Positions 8,156-17,477 of a stretch of 64,000 bases of DNA are shown here, one piece after another. The position numbers and the translations under genes were made by a program. The notes under the pieces were generated by a model. That model saw only the letters and a program-made list of their open reading frames with translations. It searched no databases and was not told the origin of the DNA. The stretch's first letter is position 1. Every line of letters starts with the position of its first letter. Origin of the DNA: G965267185 sp965267185. GTDB taxonomy: Bacteria > Pseudomonadota > Alphaproteobacteria > UBA6615. The stretch lies in contig OZ253937.1 of the NCBI GenBank assembly GCA_965267185.1, positions 1,674,001 through 1,738,000 on the forward strand. Reading direction: 5' to 3'.

Positions 8156-9241
8156 TTAAACAGCGCCCCAGCGGGGGTCGAACGTTGTGGCTGGGCGTTC
8201 GAGCGATTTTTCGAACGACGCGAGAATTTCGTCTTTGCGCAAATGACGGCCGATGACGACCAGCCGGGTTTGGCGCTTACCGCCAGGCCAGGCTTCGGAA
8301 TGGGTCGGCGGGCTGAACACCGATTGCACCCCCTGGATAATCACCGGCAGCTCGACCCCATCGATCTGAACGATCGCTTTCACCCGGAACAAATCGTCGC
8401 CGTAACCGTCGACCAAGCCCTGCAGGAACGCCATGAAGGGTTCCCAGTGCAGCGGGCGATCCTCGACGATCGACACCGAGACGATATCCGAATGCTCGTG
8501 CTGATGATCGTGGCTATGCGCTTCGCTATGGCCGTGATCGTCGTCCACGCCGATCCAGTCCGGCACCACATCGTCGCGCAGCTTTGGATCGAACAAGTCG
8601 ATATCGAGCAAACGGTCGACGCCGATCCGACCGTACTCGGCTACTTCGCGCGGCGCCAGCGGGTTGATATCGTTCAGCGCGCGAATGCTATCGTCATACT
8701 CCGCATCGCTCACAAGATCCCGCTTGTTGAGAATCAGCTTGTCGGCAAACGCAATCTGCTTGCGGGCTTCATCCGTGGTGTCGACCATCTTCTGAAAATG
8801 TTTGAGGTCGATCATCGTCAGCACCGCATCCAACCGATAAGTCAGGTTCAGCGTCATGTCGGTATAGAACAGCTGCGCCAACGGCGTCGGATCGGCGATA
8901 CCGGTGGTCTCGACGATCACCCGGTCGAACTCGATCTTGGGTTCGATGATACCGCCACGCCGCTGCACCAAGCGCAGCAGGGTCGTCAGCAAGTCGTCCT
9001 TCATGGCACAGCAGATGCAACCGTTGGTCAGCTCCATCATCTCGTCGTCGGCGCGAGCGATGAGATCGCCGTCGATGCCGATTTCGCCAAACTCATTGAC
9101 GATGACCGCCGTCTTACCGCTATCGGGGCTCGACAGGATGTGGTTGAGCATCGTCGTCTTGCCGGAGCCCAGGAACCCAGTCAGCAAGGTCAGCGGCGCA
9201 CGCCGGTCGGTCACGTCAGCGTTGGTTGTCTCGCTCGTCAC
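8156..9241 (-). CDS. CobW/COG0523 family GTP-binding metallochaperone
   Basis: 361 residues. Walker A G-F-L-G-S-G-K-T-T (residues 22-30), the family metal-binding motif C-I-C-C (75-78), and the guanine-specificity motif L-N-K-R-D. A histidine-rich loop at about residues 233-250 (alternating His with Asp, Glu and Ser) precedes the CobW C-terminal domain. Members insert or deliver Zn, Co or Fe to client enzymes. The gene sits 22 bp upstream of the amidase and downstream of a cyclase, whose HxGTHxD site needs a divalent metal, so the cyclase is a plausible client; this is inference. Nothing zinc-uptake-regulator-like was seen upstream. Confidence 0.9.
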   Translation of the reverse strand: MTSETTNADVTDRRAPLTLLTGFLGSGKTTMLNHILSSPDSGKTAVIVNEFGEIGIDGDLIARADDEMMELTNGCICCAMKDDLLTTLLRLVQRRGGIIEPKIEFDRVIVETTGIADPTPLAQLFYTDMTLNLTYRLDAVLTMIDLKHFQKMVDTTDEARKQIAFADKLILNKRDLVSDAEYDDSIRALNDINPLAPREVAEYGRIGVDRLLDIDLFDPKLRDDVVPDWIGVDDDHGHSEAHSHDHQHEHSDIVSVSIVEDRPLHWEPFMAFLQGLVDGYGDDLFRVKAIVQIDGVELPVIIQGVQSVFSPPTHSEAWPGGKRQTRLVVIGRHLRKDEILASFEKSLERPATTFDPRWGAV

Positions 9242-9294
9242 GGCTCAAATCCTCGCAGCGGCCACCGGTGGCCGCCACGCTGGTATGTCAAGCG

Positions 9295-10008
9295 CTAATC
9301 GAGGACAGCGAAGGCGCGCACGGGCGAGCCGCTGCCGCCATTCAATTTGAGCGGCACACCGGAGAAGAAGAATTCACCGGCGCCGATGAGCTGCTCCATG
9401 TTCACCAACCACTCATAGTGGGTGATGCCCCGCTCGCGGCACACCCGGTGGCTGGGAAATTCCGACCAGTTGGGCCGGTCGGTCGAAGGGCCTTCCACGC
9501 CATGGATTTTGGAGTTGCGGTCGGCAAGCCAGTGGGTCGCCGCCTCGGTGAGTCCCCAGTTGCTGATCACGCATTCCGGATTCGGGTAGTGGCGCTTCGT
9601 CAGGCCAGAGCACATCAAAACGATATGCCCGTCGATTTCCACGCCTGCCTTCTCCTGTGCGGTCTCCAGATCGTCGACGTCGACATCGCCGAGATCGGGG
9701 ATGTGCTGCAGATCGAGGCACACGGCTTTGCCCATGAACATATCGAGCGGCATCTGGTCGACCGGCATGCCATCGGGATTGACGTGGAAGAACGCGTCGA
9801 TGTGGGTGCCGATATGATCGATCGTGCTGATATGCGTGGTCGCGAACGTCATGGGATCGCTGGGGATCCCGAGACCGAATTCCTTCGTATTCTCGTGCGT
9901 ATGATGTGGAATGATGACCGGCCGCTGAAACAACCGGTGTGCCGGCATGTTGTCCTCAAGCGTCAGCGTCAGGTCGACAATATGACCCGAGATATTGCTT
10001 ATAGCCAT
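9295..10008 (-). CDS. Cyclase family protein (kynurenine-formamidase-like, metal-dependent hydrolase)
   Basis: 237 residues, the family length. The defining motif is intact: H65-x-G67-T68-H69-x-D71 and H75, which ligate Zn or Mn in KynB-like enzymes. The N terminus D-L-T-L-T-L-E-D-N-M-P is also typical. Such enzymes hydrolyse N-formylkynurenine, isatin or similar amide rings. Being next to amidase, CobW and hydrolase genes on the same strand suggests degradation of a cyclic amide or related compound. Not called kynB because no other kynurenine-pathway gene is present. Confidence 0.88.
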   Translation of the reverse strand: MAISNISGHIVDLTLTLEDNMPAHRLFQRPVIIPHHTHENTKEFGLGIPSDPMTFATTHISTIDHIGTHIDAFFHVNPDGMPVDQMPLDMFMGKAVCLDLQHIPDLGDVDVDDLETAQEKAGVEIDGHIVLMCSGLTKRHYPNPECVISNWGLTEAATHWLADRNSKIHGVEGPSTDRPNWSEFPSHRVCRERGITHYEWLVNMEQLIGAGEFFFSGVPLKLNGGSGSPVRAFAVLD

Positions 10009-10088
10009 TGATCCCTCCCCTGGATAAATCCAGCTTAGGGGTCAATCGAATTACCTGTCAAACGCCCGGGCGGGCGCAGATGACGGTC

Positions 10089-11897
10089 CTACGTCAGCCG
10101 CGCCTTGAAGTCCTGACGCTGGTTTTCCAGCTCGGCCGGCAACCGATCCCCGAAATTATCGAAGTAATCCCGTTGCGCTTCGGTTTCCTGCAACGCCGCT
10201 TGCGGGTCGACTGTCATGATGTCGCCAAACGAGGCCGCCGGAAAATCCAAACCGGTCCAGGTGAAATCCTCGTATTTAGGCATCATGCCCATCGGCGTTT
10301 CTTCAGCGCTGCTATGGCCGTTCACGCGATCGACGATCCACTCGAGCACCCGCATGTTCTCGCCGAAGCCCGGCCAGATGAAGTTGCCATCCGGATCTTT
10401 GCGGAACCAGTTCACGCGGAAAATCTTCGGCGGATTGGGAAGCTTGTCGCCGAGCGAGAGCCAATGCTGCCAGTAGTCGGCCATGTTGTAGCCGCAGAAG
10501 GGCAGCATCGCCATGGGATCGCGGCGGATCGCCGCCTGATCAACTGCCGCCGCAGTCGCTTCCGATCCCATCGTGGCGGCCATGTAGACACCGTGATTCC
10601 AATCGCGGGATTCATAGACCAAGGGGAACGTGTTGCTCAGCCGGCCACCGAAAATGAACGCGCTGATCGGCACGCCGTTGGGGTCGTCCCACGCCGGGTC
10701 GGCGCTCGGGCACTGGCTTGTCGCACAGGTAAACCGGGCGTTGGGATGGGCCGCCAGCGCGTCGCTATCCGGCGTCCAATCGTTGCCCTTCCAATCGATC
10801 AGATGGGCCGGCGGGTCGCCGTCCTTACCTTCCCACCACACATCGCCATCGTCGGTCAGCGCGACATTGGTGAAGATGGTATCGCGCTCCATCATCTTCA
10901 TGGCGTTAGGGTTGGTCTTCATCGACGTTCCCGGCACCACGCCGAAATAACCGGCTTCGGGATTGATTGCGTAGAGACGGCCATCGTCGCCCGGTTTGAT
11001 CCACGCGATATCGTCGCCAACGGTGCTGACCGTCCAACCCTCATAACCCTCGGGCGGAATAAGCATCGCCAAATTGGTTTTGCCGCACGCACTGGGGAAC
11101 GCGGCAGCGACGTAGGTTTTTTCGCCGCGCGGCGATTCCAGACCGAGGATCAGCATGTGTTCCGCCAGCCACCCCTCGTCGCGCGCCATCACCGAGGCGA
11201 TGCGCAGGGAGAAACATTTCTTGCCGAGCAGCGCGTTGCCGCCATAGCCGCTGCCGAACGACCAGATCGAGCGCTCTTCCGGAAACTGCACGATGTATTT
11301 GGTCGGGTTGCAGGGCCAGGGCACGTCGGCTTGCCCCGCTTCGAGCGGCGCCCCGACCGTGTGCATGCAGGGCACGAAGTCGCCATCGTCACCCAAAACG
11401 TCGAGCGCCGCCTGGCCCATGCGCGTCATCACGCGCATGCTCATCGCCACGTAGGGCGAGTCGGTTAGTTGCACGCCGATATGAGCGATGTGCGAACCGA
11501 GTGGACCCATGCTGAACGGCACGACATACATGCGCCGGCCCCGCATGGCGCCGGTAAAGAGGCCCTTGAGGGTGGCCCGCATTTCGTCCGGATCGATCCA
11601 GTTATTGGTCGGGCCGGCATCCGCTTCGTCGCGCGAGCAGATGAACGTGCGGTTCTCAACCCGCGCCACATCGTCGGGGTCGGAGCGCGCGAGAAAACAC
11701 CCGGGACGCTTTTCCTGGTTGAGCGGGATCAACGTACCAGCGTCGACCATCAAGGCGCTCAGCCGGTCATACTCTTCCTTCGAGCCGTCACACCAATACA
11801 CGCTGTCAGGTTCGGCGAGCGCAACCATCTCGTCGATCCACGCGAGCAACTTCGCGTTACGCGTGCCCGCGCTTAACGGCTCAGCTAATTCAGCCAT
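10089..11897 (-). CDS. pckG: Phosphoenolpyruvate carboxykinase (GTP)
   Basis: 602 residues, the normal length for the GTP class. Diagnostic segments: R-G-R-R-M-Y-V-V-P-F-S-M-G-P in the substrate site, the kinase-1a loop F-P-S-A-C-G-K-T-N (about residues 267-275) with the reactive Cys, and F-G-G-R-L-S-N-T-F-P further on. It converts oxaloacetate and GTP to phosphoenolpyruvate, CO2 and GDP, the first step of gluconeogenesis. Alphaproteobacteria more often have the ATP-dependent PckA, so the GTP form is worth noting. Pyruvate kinase is encoded 1.5 kb away on the same strand, with an MFS gene on the other strand in between. Confidence 0.96.
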   Translation of the reverse strand: MAELAEPLSAGTRNAKLLAWIDEMVALAEPDSVYWCDGSKEEYDRLSALMVDAGTLIPLNQEKRPGCFLARSDPDDVARVENRTFICSRDEADAGPTNNWIDPDEMRATLKGLFTGAMRGRRMYVVPFSMGPLGSHIAHIGVQLTDSPYVAMSMRVMTRMGQAALDVLGDDGDFVPCMHTVGAPLEAGQADVPWPCNPTKYIVQFPEERSIWSFGSGYGGNALLGKKCFSLRIASVMARDEGWLAEHMLILGLESPRGEKTYVAAAFPSACGKTNLAMLIPPEGYEGWTVSTVGDDIAWIKPGDDGRLYAINPEAGYFGVVPGTSMKTNPNAMKMMERDTIFTNVALTDDGDVWWEGKDGDPPAHLIDWKGNDWTPDSDALAAHPNARFTCATSQCPSADPAWDDPNGVPISAFIFGGRLSNTFPLVYESRDWNHGVYMAATMGSEATAAAVDQAAIRRDPMAMLPFCGYNMADYWQHWLSLGDKLPNPPKIFRVNWFRKDPDGNFIWPGFGENMRVLEWIVDRVNGHSSAEETPMGMMPKYEDFTWTGLDFPAASFGDIMTVDPQAALQETEAQRDYFDNFGDRLPAELENQRQDFKARLT

Positions 11898-12191
11898 TCT
11901 ATTCGTCCCCTCCGGTCGCCCATGGCGATAACTGCGGTTACCCCGCTTGAATTAAACAATAAACTGGTTGAGTCGGACGATGTAAATAGGCGTTCTCAAT
12001 TGGATTTTGGAAATTTCTATCGGCCCCTCCAAAACCCAGAGAAACCGTGCCGGCATTAACTAAAATGCGAGATTAATTTAGCCGCGTGCCGATGGCCCGG
12101 CCTATAGTGAGGACGCGGGGCCGGTCCGGCCCCTCCAGTGGCGGCCCGTCAGCCGCTTGTCATTCTCTAATTTCGAGCGCGTCAAAACGTA
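11898..12191. other. Intergenic region between divergent pckG and MFS genes
   Basis: About 294 bp. AT-rich around 11945-12075, as expected for two divergent promoters. No operator-like palindrome or RNA was recognised. Confidence 0.4.
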
Positions 12192-13370
12192 ATGCCCCGA
12201 AACGTCCGGTTTGTCGCGCTCCTCGCCCTCATGTCCGGCCTCGCGCCGATCTCGATTCATATCCTGCTGCCGGTGTTACCGGAAATAGAGCGCGCCTTCG
12301 CGCGCGGCGGCGGCATCAGCCAGCTCACCCTCTCGCTGGGCCTGATCGCGATGGCGGTATCGACGATTGCCTACGGTCCCGCCGCCGACCGGTTTGGCCG
12401 CAAGCCGGTATTGCTGTCGGGCTTGGGCCTCTTCATTGCCGGCAGCTTGCTGTGCCTCTGGTCGCCCAATATCGAAGTGTTGATTTTCGGCCGTGTGGTG
12501 CAAGCCACCGGCGGCGCTGCCGGTATGGTCGTCAGCCGGGCTATCGTCCGCGACGTCTATGGCCGCGAGGAAGCTGCCCGGATCATCGGCTATATGATGT
12601 CGGTGATCATCTTGGCGCCGCTATTCGCACCGCTGATCGGTGGATTCCTTACCGAGTTCTTCGGCTGGCGTTCGGTCTTCATTTTCGCCGGCATCATGGG
12701 CATGATCGCGCTCGCCTTTACCACAATGGGCTACCGCGAAACCCACCAGCCGAAAGGCAGTGGCGGTGTCTTACGAGAAATGGTGGTGGCATTCCCGATA
12801 CTGCTGAAGAACCCAGCATTCCTCGCCTACACCGGCTACGCCGGATTCGGTGTCGGCCTGTTCATGAGCTTCGCCGGCGGCCTGCCCTTCGTGATGGTCA
12901 ATCTGTTCGACCGGCCACCGTCCGACTTCGGTCTCTTCTTCATGATAATCATGAGCGGGTTTCTATCCGGCACGGTCTTGAGCACACGACTCACGCCCAA
13001 GGTCGGCATCGACCGGATGATCCGTCTGGCGAGCGGCACCAGCTTCCTGGTCGGGCTGCTGATCCTGCTCCTCTTCCTAATGGGATATGTCTCGCCCTGG
13101 TCACTGTTCGTACCCGCTGCGGGCATGGCCGTATGTCACGGCCTCGCCATTCCGAACGCCCAGGCTGCCGGGGTAAGCGTCAACCCGACGATTGCCGGTT
13201 CCGCTTCCGGCCTGCTCATCTTCATTCAGATGTCGGTCGGCGCCGGCTTCGCGCAACTGGCCGGCATGATCCCCACCGACACCCCGTTTCCGCTGATCAT
13301 CCAGGTATGCACCGCCGCATTTCTGGCGTTTGCGAGCTTCACCGTTTTGATGTGGCTGCGTCGCCCCTAG
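12192..13370 (+). CDS. MFS transporter, Bcr/CflA-type drug efflux family
   Basis: 392 residues, 12 hydrophobic segments. Motif A between segments 2 and 3 reads G-P-A-A-D-R-F-G-R-K-P, and the Bcr/CflA-type segment 4 region reads F-G-R-V-V-Q-A-T-G-G-A-A-G with R-A-I-V-R-D-V-Y after it. Members are proton-coupled exporters of bicyclomycin, chloramphenicol, sulfonamides or cysteine-related compounds. Located in the inner membrane. It converges on the pyruvate kinase gene with only 8 bp between stops, with no visible terminator. Confidence 0.9.
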   Translation: MPRNVRFVALLALMSGLAPISIHILLPVLPEIERAFARGGGISQLTLSLGLIAMAVSTIAYGPAADRFGRKPVLLSGLGLFIAGSLLCLWSPNIEVLIFGRVVQATGGAAGMVVSRAIVRDVYGREEAARIIGYMMSVIILAPLFAPLIGGFLTEFFGWRSVFIFAGIMGMIALAFTTMGYRETHQPKGSGGVLREMVVAFPILLKNPAFLAYTGYAGFGVGLFMSFAGGLPFVMVNLFDRPPSDFGLFFMIIMSGFLSGTVLSTRLTPKVGIDRMIRLASGTSFLVGLLILLLFLMGYVSPWSLFVPAAGMAVCHGLAIPNAQAAGVSVNPTIAGSASGLLIFIQMSVGAGFAQLAGMIPTDTPFPLIIQVCTAAFLAFASFTVLMWLRRP

Positions 13371-13378
13371 CGTTGCCC

Positions 13379-14797
13379 CTACGGGGACCCAACAGCGGCG
13401 ATTCGCAGAACATTGGTGCTACCCGGCGTGCCGAACGGAACGCCGGCGGTGATGATGATCTGCTCGCCCGCCTCAGCGAAACCTTCGCTCTCAGCGATCG
13501 CGGTCGCGCGGTCTACCATGTCGACGAAGCTCTTTGCATCCTCGGTCTCGACGCAGTGGACCCCCCACACAATCGCCATCCGGTGCGCCGTATCGCGGTT
13601 GGGCGTCAACACCATAATGGGCACATCGGGCCGCTCGCGCGAGGCCCGCAGGCCGGTCGAGCCGGATGTGGTGTAGCAAACGATTGCCGCCACGCTCATG
13701 GTCTCCGCAACTTGCCGCGCCGCGAGCATGATCGCGTCCGCGCTGGTCGTCTCCGGCCGCGTTTCGGCTTGTTCGATTATGGCGCGGTATTGCGGATCGG
13801 TTTCCACCGAGTGGGCCACCCGGTCCATCATGGTGACCGCTTCGACGGGATAGCTACCGACGGCCGATTCCGCCGACAGCATCACCGCGTCGGCTCCCTC
13901 GAACACCGCAGTCGCCACGTCGGTCACTTCGGCACGGGTCGGGCCCGGCTCTTCGATCATCGACTCCAGCATCTGCGTCGCCACGACGACCGGCTTGCCG
14001 GCGCGGCGCGCCGCGCGCGTAATGGTTTTTTGTAAACCAGGCACCTGCTCGATGGGAAGTTCGACCCCAAGGTCTCCCCGCGCCACCATGATACCGTCGC
14101 TAACCTCCAGGATTTCGCCGAGATGATCCATGGCGCGGGGTTTTTCCATCTTCGCCATCACCCAGGCGCGGCCATCGATGATCTCGCGCGCTTCGGTTAT
14201 ATCGGCAGCCCGTTGCACGAACGACAGCGCCACCCAATCGACGCCCAGCGACAGGCCAAAATCGAGGTCCTCTCGATCTTTCTCCGACAGAGCCGTCACC
14301 GGCAGGATGGCGTCGGGCACATTGACGCCTTTGTTCGAGGTGAGCGGCCCCCCTACTTTGACCATCGTGTCAGCCCCGTTCGCCGAAACACCGGTCACTT
14401 CCAGGCTAATCTTGCCATCATTGAGCAGCAGGGCCATGCCGGGCTCGAGCGCGGCGAAGATCTCCTCGTGGGGCAGCGAAGCTCCTTCGGCGTCGCCGAC
14501 AATATCATCGAGGCTTAGGCGGAACGGCTTTCCTTCCTCGAGGATCACTCCATCGGCCATCTTTCCAACCCGCAGTTTGGGGCCCTGCAGATCAATCAGG
14601 ATGCCGATGGGCCGGTTCAGCTCCTCTTCGACATCGCGGATCGCCTTATGCCATGCGGCGACATCCTCATAGACGCCATGGCTCATATTGAGCCGGAAGA
14701 CATCCGCGCCCGCTTCGAATAGCCGCCGGATCATCTCAGGTGACCCGCTCGCCGGGCCCAGGGTCGCCAACACCTTCACATTCCGGGTACGCCGCAT
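13379..14797 (-). CDS. pyk: Pyruvate kinase
   Basis: 472 residues from ATG 14797, where the protein begins M-R-R-T-R-N-V-K-V-L-A-T-L-G-P-A-S, the canonical start of the family. An in-frame start at 14935 would add 46 residues without similarity to the enzyme. Visible motifs: R-L-N-M-S-H-G, the active-site lysine in M-A-K-M-E-K-P, and M-V-A-R-G-D-L-G-V-E-L-P. It makes pyruvate and ATP from phosphoenolpyruvate and ADP. M-A-K-M-E-K-P differs from the usual I-x-K-I-E, a mild variation. An AAGGCGGAG site precedes the chosen start. Confidence 0.95.
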   Translation of the reverse strand: MRRTRNVKVLATLGPASGSPEMIRRLFEAGADVFRLNMSHGVYEDVAAWHKAIRDVEEELNRPIGILIDLQGPKLRVGKMADGVILEEGKPFRLSLDDIVGDAEGASLPHEEIFAALEPGMALLLNDGKISLEVTGVSANGADTMVKVGGPLTSNKGVNVPDAILPVTALSEKDREDLDFGLSLGVDWVALSFVQRAADITEAREIIDGRAWVMAKMEKPRAMDHLGEILEVSDGIMVARGDLGVELPIEQVPGLQKTITRAARRAGKPVVVATQMLESMIEEPGPTRAEVTDVATAVFEGADAVMLSAESAVGSYPVEAVTMMDRVAHSVETDPQYRAIIEQAETRPETTSADAIMLAARQVAETMSVAAIVCYTTSGSTGLRASRERPDVPIMVLTPNRDTAHRMAIVWGVHCVETEDAKSFVDMVDRATAIAESEGFAEAGEQIIITAGVPFGTPGSTNVLRIAAVGSP

Positions 14798-14996
14798 CGA
14801 CTCCGCCTTAATTCTCGTGCCAATCGCCGCCAACGTAACACCAGGCGGCGAATCCAATATATCCTGTTTTTGTGTAACGTCGGCGAAACAACAAAGCGCA
14901 AATGGCTGGCCCGGCTGTGGCAACAGCGGTGTCATGTGTGCTGTATAAAGACCGCTCGCCCTATCTCGGCGCGGCGGTTCTTCTGGGGGGATATTT

Positions 14997-17339
14997 ATGC
15001 GTGAGTATGGAATCGGGCAGTCGGTTCCGCGGGTCGAAGACCGCCGGCTGCTAACCGGGTTGGGCCGCTATACCGACGACCGCAAGGTTGGCGGCGCAGC
15101 TCACATGGCCGTCGTGCGATCGCCCCACGCCGCCGCCCGGGTAACCGCTATCGACACCGCCATCGCGGCCAGCATGCCGGGCGTCATCGCTGTTCTGACC
15201 GGCGATGATGTTGAGGAGGACGGCCTCGGTTCGATGTCGTGCAGCGTCAAACGTCGCCAACGCGACGGCCAGCCGATGATCGAGCCACCGTTTCCGATTC
15301 TGGCGCGCGACGCGATAAACATGGTCGGCGTTCCTGTCGCGATCGTCGTCGCCGAACATCTCGGCCAAGCGCTCGATGCCGCAGAGGCCGTAGACGTCAC
15401 CTACGACATGCTGGCGGCAACTACCGAAACCGGCAGCGCGCTCGATAGCGATACGCCGCAAGTCTGGAGCGAAGTCGCCAACAACGAGAGCTTCTATTTC
15501 ACCCTGGGCGACCAAACGGCGGTGGAAGATGCGTTCGCTGCCGCGGCCCATGTCGTCGATCTCGAATTTATCGTCAGCCGTGTCTCCGCCAATACGATGG
15601 AGCCACGCGGCGCCATCGGCTTCTACGACCCCAGCGACGAGCGCTATACGCTCTACGCCGGCATGCAGTCGCCGCACCGGGTGCGTAGCGAGCTGGCGCG
15701 AAACGTCCTGCGCGTGCCGGAGGCGCGCTTACGGATCATCTCGCCGGACATGGGCGGCGGCTTCGGCATGCGCGGCGCTCCGTTCGCCGAGCACGCGTTG
15801 GTTCTATGGGCGGCGCAGCGGCTGGGGCGCCCCGTCCGCTGGGTGGCGACGCGCTCGGAAGCCTTGGCGACCGACTACCATGCGCGCGACAACGTGTCGG
15901 CCGCGGCCCTCGCCCTCGATAGCGACGGCAAGTTCCTGGCGTTGCGCGTTAGCACCAAAGCCAATCTAGGCGGCTATCTGAGCTTTGCCGGCCCCCACTC
16001 GCCGACCAACAACTTAGGCGGCCTCTCGGGGGTCTATACGACGCCCCATATTTTTGCCGAGGTGCGCGGCGCTTACACTCACACCAGCCCGACGACCGCC
16101 TACCGCGGCGCAGGCCGGCCCGAAGCGTCCTACGCAGTCGAACGGTTGATCGACGTGGCGGCCCATGAACTCGGCATCGATCCGGTCGAGCTGCGCCGCC
16201 GCAATCTAATCCCAAGTAGCGCCCTGCCCTACGACACCGGTTTCGTGTTCACCTACGACACCGGCGAGTTCGAAGCGGTAATGGACAAAGCCGTCGAAAC
16301 CGCCGACCGCGCCGGCTTCGAGGCAAGGCGCACGGCTGCTCTGGCTCGGGACAAGCTGCGCGGGTTGGGTATTGCCTGCGTGATCGAAATCGCCGGCGGA
16401 CCGTTACCGGTCCCCAACGAAGAAAGCGCCGCCATTCGCTTCGAAAGCGACGGCGGCGTGACACTAGCCATGGGCACCCACTCCCACGGACAGGGGCACG
16501 AAACCGCGTTTCGCCAAATCGCGTCCGCGCTGCTGGGTCTCGAGTTCAACCAAATCAACGTCACTTATGGCGATACCGATGTCGTGCCCCATGGCAAGGG
16601 CACCTTCGGCTCGCGGTCGATCAGCGTCGGCGGCGTCGCGTTGCAACGCGCGGCGGAAAAGATCATCGACAAAGCCCGCCAGATCGCTGCACATGTTTTG
16701 GAGACGGCAGAAGCCGATATCCGGTTCGACGATGGCCAGTTCACCGTCGAAGGCACCGACCGCTCGATTTCCCTGACCGACATCGCAAAGGCGGCATACG
16801 CACCAGCCCGCCTACCGACGGGGATGGAGATCGGACTCGCCGAAAGCGCCATCGTGCTACCACCGGGTCCGACCTATCCCAATGGCTGCCATGTTTGCGA
16901 AGTGGAGATCGACCGCGACACCGGCACCGTTGAGATCTTGAGCTACGTGGTGGTTGACGATGTGGGCCGAATGCTCAACCCGCTGCTGGTGAAGGGCCAA
17001 GTCCATGGCGGCGTCGTGCAAGGGGCCGGTCAAGCGCTGATGGAACAGGTCGTTTACGACGACGCAAGCGGCCAACTGCTGACCGGATCTTTCATGGACT
17101 ACACCATGCCGCGCGCCGACGACTTCCCGTCGTTCGATGTGGTCGGCCATGAAGTGCCATCGGCCAACAATCCGTTCGGCTTCAAGGGCGCCGGCGAAGC
17201 CGGCACGGTCGGCGCGTTACCGGCAGTGATGAACGCGGTATGCGATGCGTTGCGTCCGCTCGGTATCCGCCACATCGATATGCCCGCGACAAGCCAACGT
17301 ATTTGGCAGGCGATGCGGGACGCGGAAAGCGCCGACTGA
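14997..17339 (+). CDS. Molybdopterin-binding large subunit, xanthine dehydrogenase / CoxL-like family
   Basis: 780 residues covering both the hammerhead (about 20-130) and the Mo-cofactor-binding domains. Visible: G-G-G-F-G-M-R-G for cofactor contact, A-Y-R-G-A-G-R-P-E-A in place of the A-Y-R-C-S-F-R loop of true CO dehydrogenase, and the catalytic-Glu region K-G-A-G-E-A-G-T. It is therefore a form II CoxL-like (aldehyde or N-heterocycle hydroxylase) subunit, not a CO oxidiser. Family members work with a 2Fe-2S small subunit and an FAD subunit; neither is encoded in the flanking kilobases, so partners must lie elsewhere. Preceded by GGGGGG-A; start at the first ATG. Confidence 0.92.
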   Translation: MREYGIGQSVPRVEDRRLLTGLGRYTDDRKVGGAAHMAVVRSPHAAARVTAIDTAIAASMPGVIAVLTGDDVEEDGLGSMSCSVKRRQRDGQPMIEPPFPILARDAINMVGVPVAIVVAEHLGQALDAAEAVDVTYDMLAATTETGSALDSDTPQVWSEVANNESFYFTLGDQTAVEDAFAAAAHVVDLEFIVSRVSANTMEPRGAIGFYDPSDERYTLYAGMQSPHRVRSELARNVLRVPEARLRIISPDMGGGFGMRGAPFAEHALVLWAAQRLGRPVRWVATRSEALATDYHARDNVSAAALALDSDGKFLALRVSTKANLGGYLSFAGPHSPTNNLGGLSGVYTTPHIFAEVRGAYTHTSPTTAYRGAGRPEASYAVERLIDVAAHELGIDPVELRRRNLIPSSALPYDTGFVFTYDTGEFEAVMDKAVETADRAGFEARRTAALARDKLRGLGIACVIEIAGGPLPVPNEESAAIRFESDGGVTLAMGTHSHGQGHETAFRQIASALLGLEFNQINVTYGDTDVVPHGKGTFGSRSISVGGVALQRAAEKIIDKARQIAAHVLETAEADIRFDDGQFTVEGTDRSISLTDIAKAAYAPARLPTGMEIGLAESAIVLPPGPTYPNGCHVCEVEIDRDTGTVEILSYVVVDDVGRMLNPLLVKGQVHGGVVQGAGQALMEQVVYDDASGQLLTGSFMDYTMPRADDFPSFDVVGHEVPSANNPFGFKGAGEAGTVGALPAVMNAVCDALRPLGIRHIDMPATSQRIWQAMRDAESAD

Positions 17340-17410
17340 TTCAGCGCTTCGTTCACGAAACCGTGTGAAACAAACTTGCCGAATTGACTGCGTTAACCAT
17401 TCCGCTCATG

Positions 17411-17432
17411 ATTTGGAGCGTGTGTTCCAAAT
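17411..17432. promoter_or_regulatory. Operator-like dyad upstream of the Tat-exported protein gene
   Basis: Perfect 7-bp arms ATTTGGA (17411-17417) and TCCAAAT (17426-17432) separated by 8 nt, 46 bp before the start codon. The arrangement resembles a TetR-family operator, and the half-site is close to that upstream of the TetR gene at 21629. Binding is inferred. Confidence 0.4.
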
Positions 17433-17477
17433 TATTTTGTAGCGTTCGCTTTAATAATCCGAGGGGAGGAATCGGTT

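Noticed and set aside
7556..11468. Long plus-strand frames opposite the amidase, CobW and pckG genes (7556-9298, 10008-11468)
   Set aside because: Shadow frames of conserved minus-strand genes; no family features.
12086..14035. A 649-residue frame overlapping the MFS and pyruvate kinase genes
   Set aside because: It crosses two well-supported genes in other frames and has Arg/Pro-rich composition typical of GC-rich shadow frames.
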